Below, piece after piece: positions 22,413-31,570 of a DNA stretch of 34,849 nucleotides (position 1 is the stretch's first letter; each line of letters opens with the position of its first letter). Origin of the DNA: Acidihalobacter_A sp037381185 (GTDB lineage Bacteria > Pseudomonadota > Gammaproteobacteria > DSM-5130 > Acidihalobacteraceae); the NCBI RefSeq assembly GCF_037381185.1, contig NZ_JARRQY010000061.1, positions 1 through 34,849 on the forward strand. The letters run 5' to 3'. The position numbers and the translations under genes were made by a program. The notes under the pieces were generated by a model. That model did not search any database, was not told the origin of the DNA, and saw nothing but the letters and a program-made list of their open reading frames with translations.

Positions 22413-23612
22413 TCAGCCTTCGTCGTCGCCCCCCTCGCGGCGTGCCGACTTACGCCCCTTGCCCCGATAGACGACAGTCACCGGCTTGCGCGTGCGCGGG
22501 CCTGAGGAAAAACCATAATCGGCCAGATACTGCATCGGCTCGTGGCGCTTGACCTCGCGGTGCTGCTCGGCCGCTTCGGCAGGCGACTGCCCGTGCCCGG
22601 AGCGCGGACCATTCGCGTAATCGCTGGGAAAGCGCACATCGGACTTACGCCGGCCCTGCTGCCCCCCGGACCTGCGCCCTGGACCACGTATACCGGTCTT
22701 GCTATTGCCGCCCTGCGCCTGCTGCTTATTCTTGTTGACCTTGCTCTTGGGCTTCGGCTTCTGAGTGCTCGGCGCCACGTTGCCGTTGACCTCTCCGCGC
22801 GGTGCAGCGGTGTTTTTCTGCCCACGGGGCTTGCGCGCCTGGTCATCGCGCCCGGTGCGCGGACGCCTTCGCCCCTGCCCCTCGCCGCGCGGCACCGCGG
22901 GCTTGTTGGACTTGACCACCGGAGCCTCGGACTCCGTCGAGGACGATAATTGGACGGCCTTTGGCGGTTCCTCCAATTCAAGCCGCTCGGGCTCACGCTG
23001 CAAACGTTCGGACAAACCATCTAGCTCTGCATTGATACTTTCGGCGAGCAACAGTGTCTGGCACTGCGCGGTCGAAGTCCCGGCGATGAATTCCAGATCG
23101 TCCTTCAGCCCCTGCTCAAGCATCTCGTCGACCCGGTCGATCACCAGCATTTCCAGTCGCTCGAAAGGCACGCGACCACGGCGTATATGATCCATCAACC
23201 TGGAAGGCGTAGCAACGAGTATGTCCAGTGGGCGGCGCAGCAGCTGATGCTGCATCGGATAAGGCCGTCCACCGACCACGGTACCGAAACGCAGCGGACT
23301 ATCGCGTCCAAGGTCCTTGATCATACGGCCCACTTTCATCGCCGCATCACGGCTGGGTGACAAGATCAGCGAGCGTGGGCCGCGCCCTTCCTGCGGTTCG
23401 CGTTCAAGCAATCGCTGCATCATGGGCAGTAGATAGGCGAGGCTCCGAGCACTGCCGCCGTGCGCCTGTAACAGCACGTCAGCTCCGCCCTGGATCACCG
23501 GTAACAGGCGTTGCTGCAGTGCCGTGGGTTTAGAGAAGCCAACCGCTTGCGCCGCTTCGGCAAGCGTATCGGCCACGTTCAATTCCGCGAAGGTTTCCGA
23601 CAAATCATCCAT
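22413..23612 (-). CDS. Degenerate DEAD-box-like protein with basic disordered tail
   Basis: The first 200 or so residues follow the RecA-like domain 1 of DEAD-box RNA helicases. A Q-motif region K-P-T-A-L-Q-Q-R-L-L-P is present, motif Ia reads L-S-P-S-R-D-A-A, the GG loop is kept, and motif Ib reads A-T-P-S-R-L. But Walker A is A-H-G-G-S-A-R-S (50-57) instead of A-x-T-G-x-G-K-T, the DEAD box is D-R-V-D (159-162), and the S-A-T position reads A-E-S. The second RecA domain is absent. In its place is about 190 residues of Lys/Arg/Gly/Pro/Gln-rich low-complexity sequence. The open frame is intact, so it is probably a non-catalytic RNA-binding protein rather than a broken gene. Overall length is 399 residues. 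Confidence 0.75.
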   Translation of the reverse strand: MDDLSETFAELNVADTLAEAAQAVGFSKPTALQQRLLPVIQGGADVLLQAHGGSARSLAYLLPMMQRLLEREPQEGRGPRSLILSPSRDAAMKVGRMIKDLGRDSPLRFGTVVGGRPYPMQHQLLRRPLDILVATPSRLMDHIRRGRVPFERLEMLVIDRVDEMLEQGLKDDLEFIAGTSTAQCQTLLLAESINAELDGLSERLQREPERLELEEPPKAVQLSSSTESEAPVVKSNKPAVPRGEGQGRRRPRTGRDDQARKPRGQKNTAAPRGEVNGNVAPSTQKPKPKSKVNKNKQQAQGGNSKTGIRGPGRRSGGQQGRRKSDVRFPSDYANGPRSGHGQSPAEAAEQHREVKRHEPMQYLADYGFSSGPRTRKPVTVVYRGKGRKSARREGGDDEG

Positions 23613-24147
23613 CCTCGATTCGGCCCGGCGTCTACGTCGCCATACCCAACGATGTCACGTCTTGCTGCGTGACTTGACCGGGCCCGCACCAACGCATCGG
23701 TGCGGAGCTCGAATAACCGCTTGCCATGGCCGGCAACGACCGCTCTCCATCCATTTGAATGTCATGCAGCTTCACATGGAACCGTAGGTGCACGTCGAAT
23801 TGCGCACCCCGGCAGTGCCGGAAAACATCGGGCTTGCGTCGTATCGTGTATCCACTTTGCTTGGCATCGCCGCAGCAGCAACCATCCGCAATCAGCAGAT
23901 CAGGCTCGCGGGAATCCCGCGGACAGGGATGTCTGGCGTGTCGATGGCCTTGAGCCGGATAGGCTGCTGTCAATCCCAGGACGCGGCTAAATTACTGTAA
24001 GAAAACGTCGGGATATGCCCCAACGCGCAGTCTGACGGGCGCGCGAGTTGACAACTATACTCGCACATTCAACTCGCCGCCAAGCCTGCTTGCAATCGCC
24101 GTCAAACCTCATGCATGTTCACCTTATGCGGTCGCCCCGGGAAAACT
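23613..24147. other. Gene-free interval with a short inverted repeat
   Basis: About 535 bp separate the helicase-like gene from the end of uup. Several overlapping frames exist on both strands, none with family resemblance or a good ribosome-binding site. An inverted repeat, CGAGTTGA (24044-24051) and TCAACTCG (24069-24076), could be an operator or weak terminator. I see no clear RNA gene. Confidence 0.4.
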
Positions 24148-26037
24148 TCAAGAGGTAACCGCCTCCAATTCCTCCCAACGCGCAAAAGCCTGCTCGAGTT
24201 CAGCATCCACCTCGGCCAGGCGCGCCTGTGTTTCGCGTACCGTTTCCGGCTGATCGCGATATACAGCCGGATCGCTCAACTGCGCGTGTAGCGAAGCCTG
24301 CTCGGCTTCCAGCGTGGCAATACGTTCCGGCAGGGATTCCAGCTCACGTTGTTCCTTATAGCTCAGTTTGCGGGCATTGGCCGTAGGCTTCGGCGTGGCC
24401 TGCCGCGGCGGGGCGGGCTGCCGCGACGCCTCGGCAACCACAGGCGGCCGCTGACGCAGCCAGTCCTGATAGCCGCCGACGTATTCGACAAAATGTCCGT
24501 CACCCTCGAAGGCCAGTGTGCTGGTCACCACGTTATCGAGGAAGGCACGATCATGGCTGACCAGAATCAGCGTGCCGGAATAGTCGACCAGCAGCGACTC
24601 GAGCAGCTCCAATGTCTCAACGTCCAGATCGTTGGTCGGCTCGTCGAGCACCAGCAAATTGGCCGGCTTGGTGAACAGCCTGGCCAGCAACAGACGATTG
24701 CGTTCGCCGCCGGACAGTGCGCGAATAGGCGTACGTGAGCGCTCCGGCGTAAACAGGAAATCCTGCAGATACCCCATGATATGCTGCTCGCGGCCATTGA
24801 CGCTGATGTGCGTACGCCCCTGCCCCACGCAATCCGCCACGGTTTCTTCAGGATCGAGCTGCGCGCGTTGCTGATCGAAATACGCCATGTTGAGCTGAGT
24901 CCCCAGACGCAGTTTGCCGCTGCCCGGAGCCAGATCGCCCGTCAGCAGGCGCAGCACGGTCGTCTTGCCGGCGCCGTTCGGCCCGATGATGCCAAGCTTG
25001 TCGCCGCGCAGCAGGGCGAGATTCAAATCGCGCACGACCGGCCTACCGCCAAGACTCACGTTCACGCGCTCCGCCTCGACCACCAGATGCCCGGAAGCAC
25101 CGCCCGTCTCCACCTCCATGCGTACGGTGCCAGCACGTTCGCGGCGCTCGCGCTGCTGTTCGCGCATCGCCTTGAGCACGCGCACGCGACCCTCGTTGCG
25201 CGTACGCCGGGCTTCCAGCCCGCGGCGGATCCAGGCCTCCTCCTGCGCGAGCCGGCGGTTGAATTCGGCGGTCTGCGAGGCTTCCGACTCGAGATCAGCC
25301 GACTTGCGCTGTACATAGGCCTGATAGCCACAGTCATAGCGTGTAAGACGCCCGCGATCCAGATCCAGCACGGCCGTGGCCAGCGCCGCGGCAAACGCGC
25401 GATCGTGAGTGACGAAGATCGAGCTGCCGGGGAATTCGCGCAGGAACGTCTCCAGCCACTCGATGGCCTCGATATCAAGATGGTTTGTGGGCTCGTCCAA
25501 GAGCAGCAGCTCGGGTTCGGTGACCAGCGCGCGGCCCAACAGCACGCGGCGCTTCAACCCACCGGACAATTCCTCGAAGCGCACTGCGCCGTTCAACTCC
25601 AGCCGCGACAGCACGTTATCCACCCGCTGTCCCAGGCTCCAGCCGTCGCGCGCCTCGAGACGATGCTGCACATCCTCCAGACGGCTCAGCACGCCGGCAT
25701 CAGGCGCACCGGCCAAGGCTTCGCTCAGTCGGTGGTACTCGGCACAGAGCGCCCCGAGTTCGCCGAGGCCGGCGGCGACCACGTCGTACACCGGTCCGTG
25801 AACCTCATCGGGAATTTCCTGTCGAAGATAGGCAATACGCAATTCGCCTCGCCGGAGGAACTCACCATCATCGGCCTGCAGCTCGCCGGCCAGCAAGCGC
25901 AATAGCGTGGACTTGCCAGCACCATTGCGCCCCACCAGGCACAAGCGCTCGCCGGCTTCGACGGACAAGCCGACACCATCCAGCAGAGGTGCACCGCTGA
26001 TGGTGAGGGTGATTCCGCGCATTTGCAGCAAAGACAT
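24148..26037 (-). CDS. uup: ABC-F ATPase Uup
   Basis: This 629-residue soluble protein has two ABC ATPase domains in tandem and no membrane segments, as in the ABC-F family. Domain 1 has G-R-N-G-A-G-K-S-T (36-44), LSGGLKRR and LLLLDEPTNHLD. Domain 2 has G-P-N-G-A-G-K-T-T, LSGGERNR and LLVLDEPTNDLD. A linker between the domains is rich in charged residues. A C-terminal extension of about 75 residues, mostly coiled coil, is the mark of Uup, where it binds DNA and branched intermediates. Known roles include ribosome interaction and preventing precise transposon excision. It is divergent from the CBS-protein gene. Confidence 0.9.
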   Translation of the reverse strand: MSLLQMRGITLTISGAPLLDGVGLSVEAGERLCLVGRNGAGKSTLLRLLAGELQADDGEFLRRGELRIAYLRQEIPDEVHGPVYDVVAAGLGELGALCAEYHRLSEALAGAPDAGVLSRLEDVQHRLEARDGWSLGQRVDNVLSRLELNGAVRFEELSGGLKRRVLLGRALVTEPELLLLDEPTNHLDIEAIEWLETFLREFPGSSIFVTHDRAFAAALATAVLDLDRGRLTRYDCGYQAYVQRKSADLESEASQTAEFNRRLAQEEAWIRRGLEARRTRNEGRVRVLKAMREQQRERRERAGTVRMEVETGGASGHLVVEAERVNVSLGGRPVVRDLNLALLRGDKLGIIGPNGAGKTTVLRLLTGDLAPGSGKLRLGTQLNMAYFDQQRAQLDPEETVADCVGQGRTHISVNGREQHIMGYLQDFLFTPERSRTPIRALSGGERNRLLLARLFTKPANLLVLDEPTNDLDVETLELLESLLVDYSGTLILVSHDRAFLDNVVTSTLAFEGDGHFVEYVGGYQDWLRQRPPVVAEASRQPAPPRQATPKPTANARKLSYKEQRELESLPERIATLEAEQASLHAQLSDPAVYRDQPETVRETQARLAEVDAELEQAFARWEELEAVTS

Positions 26038-26153
26038 GAGACGTCTCGAATTTGGGCCCGATACAGGGGGGGCGCCATCATAACAAACAGCTCGCGGCCC
26101 GCGCCCAAAGGACTACGCGTGCATTTCCACCATGTACAAGGAGATTTTCCCAA

Positions 26154-26732
26154 ATGAAACGACTGAACTTCGTCCCGCTACCGCCAGCCGCCTGCGTCGT
26201 ACGCCCTCAGTACGAACAGATCGAAACCGTCGAGCTAAGCAGCCCCGCGCTCAAGGTCATGACCGATCTGACATGGGTCAGGGCCGTCACCACGCAACCG
26301 CAGACCGGCCTGAACAACGTTCACGAACACATGATCCACAACGGCGTACGCATGCTGCTGGTCACCGATGGTCAGCAGCACGTGGTCGGTATTCTGACCG
26401 CCAACGACCTGCTCGGTCCGCGGCCGTTACAGATGGCCAGCGAACTGGGCATCGGGCACGACAAGCTGCGCGTGGAACACGTCATGACCCCGGCGCGCAA
26501 CGTGCAGGTCCTGACCTATCGCGACGTGACCCATGCGGACGTACAGGAGATCGTCAATACCCTGCGCGATGCGGCGCGCCAACACGCGCTGGTCATCGAG
26601 CCCAGCGACCGCGGCCAATGCATCCGGGGAATATTTTCCATGGCCCAGATCGAACGCCAGCTTGGCGTACACCTCGAACCGACCCGGGCCACGCACAACC
26701 TGGTGGAACTGGAACACGAAATGTCCAGCTAG
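26154..26732 (+). CDS. CBS-domain protein
   Basis: This 192-residue protein has two CBS motifs. The first is at about 34-90 (K-V-M-T-D-L followed by G-V-R-M-L-L-V-T-D and V-V-G-I-L-T-A-N-D-L). The second is at about 108-170 (V-E-H-V-M-T-P with R-Q-H-A-L-V-I-E-P and I-R-G-I-F-S-M-A-Q-I). Such pairs bind adenosine nucleotides or S-adenosylmethionine and regulate attached or partner proteins. Here there is no effector domain, so it would act on a separate partner. The ATG at 26154 has AAGGAG upstream; a longer frame from 26052 is not needed. It is transcribed away from uup. Confidence 0.85.
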   Translation: MKRLNFVPLPPAACVVRPQYEQIETVELSSPALKVMTDLTWVRAVTTQPQTGLNNVHEHMIHNGVRMLLVTDGQQHVVGILTANDLLGPRPLQMASELGIGHDKLRVEHVMTPARNVQVLTYRDVTHADVQEIVNTLRDAARQHALVIEPSDRGQCIRGIFSMAQIERQLGVHLEPTRATHNLVELEHEMSS

Positions 26733-26859
26733 GGGGTCTGTTCACACTATTGCGCGGCCCCGCGCTTGCTCGGCCTGATCCGAGTCGGATACGCAATCTC
26801 GCGACCGGCTCGGCATGCTCCTCGAAGATCCAGGGCCAGCGCGACGCTAAAGCGCAGGT

Positions 26860-27660
26860 TCAGACACCTTCCGTAGCGGCTAGCGTCGCCCAGATGTTCC
26901 CGGCGTGCCGGACGGGCAACGAGAAATGCCCCTCGCCGGGCAGAAAACGCGCGGTGCAGTACGCTAGCCGATCGGCCAGGTGTCGCACCATGTTCGGCGG
27001 CACCGTATGGTCGTTCTCGCCTTGCCATAGCTGCGCGGACGCGGCGACATCTTCCGGGCGGAAGCCCCAGTCGCGCCCATAGAGCCCGACATCCGTCAGA
27101 GCACCACCCACGCCCTGGCGCGCACCTTCACGCAACGCCTTGGCGAAACCCGCCCGTATCGCAGGCTCGCGCAACGCCGAGCGATCCGCCGGACTGGCGC
27201 AGCCATCATGCGTTCGGCGAACGCAATCGGCGGATACCGCAGCCAGAGCGTCAGCGGAGCAAGTGCGACGCGCGCGACGCAGGGATGTTTGGCGGCGAAC
27301 TCGAACAAAAGAGTGCCGGCCAACTCGTTGGCGCAGGCCAGCGCATAGGGACCGCCTCCGGATACACCGAACACATGGAAATGCGGCAGGCGCAACGTCG
27401 CAGCAAGTACCCCGACGTCCCACGGTCAATCCAACAGCTCGCGGCCCGGAAGGGGATCGGATCCGCCGCAGCCGGGCCGGTCGACGGCGATCAGCCGCAG
27501 CCCGAGCCGACGCGCGACGCCATCTGCAAAAACGGCTTCAAAACGCAACGACAGCAGGCCGTGATTATAGATCAGCGCCCGCCCGCCGGGATCGCCGTTG
27601 GACATAGGCAAGACGCCGCCCGTCCGGCAGACGCAGGATCGACGTGGAAGCCCCGCTCAC
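26860..27660 (-). pseudogene. Decayed alpha/beta hydrolase
   Basis: Three reading-frame pieces make up one alpha/beta hydrolase. Beginning at a GTG (27660) the frame gives L-R-L-P-D-G-R-R-L-A-Y-V and shifts near 27605 into N-G-D-P-G-G-R-A-L-I-Y-N-H-G. At 27428-27426 a TGA stands where relatives normally have tryptophan (L-L-D-[W]-P). The frame then continues to the nucleophile elbow G-V-S-G-G-G. A second shift near 27195 leads to the acid region E-N-D-H-T-V-P and the catalytic histidine in G-E-G-H-F. The two shifts cancel, so the total length stays a multiple of three. All three catalytic regions are recognisable, so decay is recent or the sequence has errors. The original substrate is unknown. 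Confidence 0.8.
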
Positions 27661-27712
27661 AGTGCTACAGGTCTTTGACCCTCTGGCAACCCTCGCAAAC
27701 GATACGCGCGCA

Positions 27713-28351
27713 TCAGGCCTGAGCCCGTCCGATCAGCGCCAGACGCACGCCGAGCCCGATCAGCACCGAACCGAAGATGCGCTGCAACCAGGCCGAGATG
27801 CGCACGTTGCCGCGCAGCGCCTTGGTAAGGCACGCGGCCATCAGCATGGCCGAGGATTCCACCACGACGGCCAGCGCGATCACCAGCAACCCGAGCAGCA
27901 TGATCTGCGCCGGCACGTGTCCCAACTCGGGGCGCACGAACTGCGGCAGGAAGGCGAGGAAAAAGATGGCTGCCTTGGGGTTGAGAATATCCACCGAAAC
28001 GCCCTGGCGGTAGGCCATCCAAGGTGTCGTCCGCCGCGCCGCCGGCATCGCCTCCAGCACCGGCGTTTTCGCCCGCAGCGCCTTTATCCCCAAGTAGATC
28101 AGATACGCGGCGCCGACATATTTCACCGCGGCGAAGGCGATTTCAGACGTGGCGAGGATGGCCGAAAGTCCCAGCGCCGCCGCCGACACATGCACCAGCG
28201 CTCCCGTCCAGATGCCGAGCAGCGAGGCGAACCCCACCTTGCGACCCTCGGCAACCGTTCGGGACAGGACATAGATCAGATCCGGCCCCGGCGAGATATT
28301 GATCGCCAATGCAGCAGAGAAAAACATCAGCCAATAGGATGCCGAATCCAT
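27713..28351 (-). CDS. LysE/RhtB-family amino-acid exporter
   Basis: This 212-residue inner-membrane protein has about six hydrophobic segments. It carries the LysE/RhtB signature near the N-terminus, N-I-S-P-G-P-D-L-I-Y-V, followed by G-I-W-T-G-A-L-V-H-V. The middle motif is N-P-K-A-A-I-F-F-L-A-F-L-P-Q-F-V. Family members export amino acids such as homoserine, threonine, leucine or lysine; the substrate here is not shown. The start is taken as the ATG at 28351; a TTG six bases earlier is the alternative. It lies 18 bp after the ilvD remnant on the same strand, which raises the idea of branched-chain amino-acid export. Confidence 0.88.
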   Translation of the reverse strand: MDSASYWLMFFSAALAINISPGPDLIYVLSRTVAEGRKVGFASLLGIWTGALVHVSAAALGLSAILATSEIAFAAVKYVGAAYLIYLGIKALRAKTPVLEAMPAARRTTPWMAYRQGVSVDILNPKAAIFFLAFLPQFVRPELGHVPAQIMLLGLLVIALAVVVESSAMLMAACLTKALRGNVRISAWLQRIFGSVLIGLGVRLALIGRAQA

Positions 28352-28369
28352 CGTCAACAGGCCCTACGC

Positions 28370-30074
28370 TCAGCGCTCCACCTGACTGACGTCGCGCACC
28401 GCGCCCTTCGCTGCGGAAGTCGTCATCGCAGCATAGGCTCGCAGCGCGGCGCTGACCGGACGTTCGCGGCCGATCGGCTTCCAGGCGTCGCTGCCGCGCG
28501 CTTCCATCCGCGCACGACGTGCAGCCAGTTCCTCGTCGCTCACCTCGACCCGGATGCTGCGGTGCGGAATGTCGATGGCGATGGTGTCGCCTTCCTCGAC
28601 CAGACCGATGTTGCCACCCTCGGCGGCCTCCGGCGAAACGTGACCGATGGACAGCCCCGAGGTACCGCCAGAGAATCGCCCGTCGGTGATCAGCGCGCAG
28701 GCCTTGCCCAGCCCCTTGGACTTCAGGTAGCTGGTCGGATAGAGCATTTCCTGCATGCCCGGACCACCCTTCGGGCCCTCGTAGCGGATCAGCACCACGT
28801 CGCCTTCCTTGACCTGGTCGTTGAGGATGCCCTCGACCGCGGCGTCCTGCGACTCGAAGATGCGCACTGCCCCCGTGAAGACGAGGATGCTCTGATCCAC
28901 GCCGGCGGTTTTGACGATGCAGCCGTCCTCGGCGAGATTGCCGTAGAGCACCGCCAGCCCCCCGTCCTTGGAATAGGCGTGCTCGATGTCGCGGATACAG
29001 CCGTTCTCGCGATCCAGATCGAGGTCCTTCCAACGCGAATCCTGACTGAAGGCGACCTGGCTCGGCACGCCACCGGGGGCCGCGTTGCACGTCTTCCATG
29101 TGGTACTGACTGGAAGGAGCGACCTTGCACAGATTTGGCACACGGCGCGACAGGCGATCGATATCCTGCATGTCGAAGTCGACCCCCGCCTCCTGAGCAG
29201 CGGCCAGCAAGTGCAGCACGGTATTGGTCGAACCGCCCATGGCGATATCCAGGCTCATGGCGTTCTCGAAGGCGTCGAAACTGGCTATCGAGCGAGGCAG
29301 CACGCTGACGTCGTCCTGCTCGTAATAGCGCTTGGCCAGACCCACGATCACCCGCCCGGCCTCCAGGAACAGCTTCTCGCGCTCGGCATGCGTGGCCAGC
29401 AGCGAGCCGTTGCCCGGCAGGGACAAACCCAGCGCCTCGGTCAAACAATTCATGGAATTGGCGGTGAACATGCCCGAGCAGGAACCGCAGGTGGGACAGG
29501 CGGAACGCTCGTATTCCCCGACCTTTTCGTCGCTGTTCTTGCTATCGGCGGCGACCACCATGGCGTCGATCAGATCGAGGTGAACAACCTTCTCCGCCCC
29601 CGGCGTCTTGGCGATGACCTTGCCGGCCTCCATCGGCCCGCCGGAGACGAACACGGTGGGAATGTTCAGGCGCATCGCCGCCATCAGCATGCCGGGAGTG
29701 ATCTTGTCGCAGTTGGAGATACACACCAGCGCATCGGCGCAGTGTGCGTTGACCATGTACTCCACGGAATCGGCGATCAGGTCGCGCGAGGGCAGCGAAT
29801 AGAGCATGCCGCCATGACCCATGGCGATGCCGTCGTCCACGGCGATGGTGTTGAACTCCTTGGCCACACCACCGGCCTTCTCGATCTCGCGCGCGACCAA
29901 CTGCCCCATGTCCTTGAGATGCACATGTCCGGGCACGAACTGCGTGAAGGAGTTCGCCACGGCGACGATAGGCTTGTCGAAGTCGGCGTCCTTCATCCCT
30001 GTGGCGCGCCACAGGGCGCGGGCGCCCGCCATATTGCGACCATGTGTGGTGGTGCGGGAACGATACTGCGGCAT
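28370..30074 (-). pseudogene. ilvD: Dihydroxy-acid dehydratase with internal deletion and frameshift
   Basis: IlvD makes the 2-oxo acid precursors of valine, isoleucine and leucine using an iron-sulfur cluster. The first frame (30074 to about 29085) is typical, with N-terminal MPQYRSRTTTHGRNMAGAR and the cluster region ACPTCGSCSGMFTANSMNCL. It reads to Y-H-M-E-D-V. The second frame (about 29090 to 28370) resumes with P-G-G-V-P-S-Q-V-A-F-S-Q-D and continues to a normal C-terminus, K-G-A-V-R-D-V-S-Q. Between them, relatives have about 50 more residues, including G-I-L-G-E-L-D-type sequence. The remaining length (1705 bp) is about 150 bp short of a full ilvD and out of frame. Start and AGAGG ribosome-binding site are intact. 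Confidence 0.85.
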
Positions 30075-30358
30075 GTTCGGCCTCTGTCTGATATCTGCGA
30101 CGGAAAGACGGCCAGTTTAGACCGAACAGCGGCCCCTCGGGCAAGTGTTCACCGCGCTGCAACCGGCTGCAGTTATCCGCAATGCCGTACGGCTTCCGTC
30201 CGGCCAGACTACGCGTTATCTTTTCCAGACGGGATTCGGCGAACGCTCGGGGATTGCCGTGAAGATGCGCCGGAGCCCATTACGAACAGGCCCAAGGCCT
30301 CCAACCCATGTGACATCGTCACCGGTTGCCGAGCGACGCGCAGCAGAGGCAGGTCAAC

Positions 30359-31549
30359 TTGCTCAAGAAAATCTCTCTCGATCAGGTGAGGCTTGGAATG
30401 TTCATCCAATCCTTCGAGGGCGACTGGCTGTCCCATCCGTTCTGGAAAACGAAATTTCTGCTGGATCAGCCTGGAGATCTGAAGACCCTGCGCGACAGCG
30501 GTATTCCCGGGGTCTGGATCGACATCCAAAAAGGCCTGGATGTCGCCAGCGCCGAAGCGGCGTCCCCCGAGCAGGCGCCTCCTCCACTCCCACCTCCCGA
30601 GCGCGTACCGGCAAAGTGCAGCGCCGCGGAGGAAACACACCGCGCGAAGAAGATCCTCAGTCGTTCCAAACAAGCAGTGACGAACCTTTTCAACGAGGCC
30701 CGCCTTGGCAAAGCCGTCGACGTGGAGTCATGCCTACCCGTCGTGGAGGAAATCAGCGAGTCGGTGGCGCGCAACTCGGCAGCCCTGATCAGCCTCGCGA
30801 GACTCAAGACCCGGGACGAATACACCTATGTGCATTCCGTTTCGGTATGCGCGCTGATGGTGGCACTGACCAGGCAGATTGGGCTGAACGACGCGCAGAC
30901 GCGCGAGACGGGCTTGGCCGGCCTGCTGCACGACGTCGGCAAAATGGCCATACCGGAAGACGTGCTGAACAAGCCGAGCAAGCTCACCGACGAGGAATTC
31001 GCGGTGATGAAATCGCATCCGGAGCGCGGCTACGAGATCCTGATCAAGAGCGGCATGCAGTCGGAAGGAACGCTCGACGTCTGCCTGCACCACCACGAAA
31101 AGATTGACGGCAGCGGCTACCCGCACCACCTGCAGCACGAGCAGATCGGCCTCTACGCCCGCATGGGTGCGATCTGCGACGTCTACGACGCGATCACCTC
31201 CAACCGCCCCTACAAGGACGCTTGGGACGCCTCCGAGTCATTGGTGCGCATGGCGAAATGGGAAGGGCATTTCGATCCGCAGATCTTCCATACCTTCATC
31301 AAATCCGTCGGCATCTATCCGCTGAGCAGCCTGGTCAGGCTGGAGTCGGGGCGCCTGGGCGTGGTGATCGAACAAACTCCCGGCAATCTGACCAAACCCG
31401 TCCTGCGCGTTTTCTTCTCCACCAAGTCGAACGCCGCCATCCCGATGCAGATCCTCGACCTGTCCAAGAACTTCGTGAACGACCGCATCGCCGGCCGCGA
31501 AGACCCGCACCGCTGGGACTTCAAGAATCTGGAAAAACTGTGGCATTGA
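30359..31549 (+). CDS. HD-GYP domain cyclic-di-GMP phosphodiesterase
   Basis: This protein of 396 residues has an N-terminal DUF3391-type segment (about 1-60), a proline-rich linker (about 65-90) and an HD-GYP domain (about 145-325). The metal-binding set is present: H159, H191-D192 in L-L-H-D-V-G-K, H220, H244-H246 and D274. The substrate signature is H-H-E-K-I-D-G-S-G-Y-P (GYP at 253-255). It would hydrolyse cyclic-di-GMP, usually shifting cells toward motility. A TTG at 30359 is preferred because homology starts M-L-K-K-I-S and GCAGGT lies just upstream; an earlier TTG at 30326 also fits. It converges with the dCache chemoreceptor gene. Confidence 0.88.
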   Translation: MLKKISLDQVRLGMFIQSFEGDWLSHPFWKTKFLLDQPGDLKTLRDSGIPGVWIDIQKGLDVASAEAASPEQAPPPLPPPERVPAKCSAAEETHRAKKILSRSKQAVTNLFNEARLGKAVDVESCLPVVEEISESVARNSAALISLARLKTRDEYTYVHSVSVCALMVALTRQIGLNDAQTRETGLAGLLHDVGKMAIPEDVLNKPSKLTDEEFAVMKSHPERGYEILIKSGMQSEGTLDVCLHHHEKIDGSGYPHHLQHEQIGLYARMGAICDVYDAITSNRPYKDAWDASESLVRMAKWEGHFDPQIFHTFIKSVGIYPLSSLVRLESGRLGVVIEQTPGNLTKPVLRVFFSTKSNAAIPMQILDLSKNFVNDRIAGREDPHRWDFKNLEKLWH

Positions 31550-31570
31550 GCCACCCTGCCGCACCAGTGT

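Noticed and set aside
22017..22505. Several small hypothetical proteins across the palindromic element
   Set aside because: All are readings through the repeat arms on both strands, without ribosome-binding sites.
23632..24000. Small genes on either strand upstream of uup
   Set aside because: Overlapping opposite frames, no recognised motif, poor start signals; could not choose one as coding.
27644..30389. Long plus-strand frames opposite the LysE exporter and ilvD
   Set aside because: They mirror high-GC third-position bias of the minus-strand genes and are rich in His/Arg/Gln without domains.
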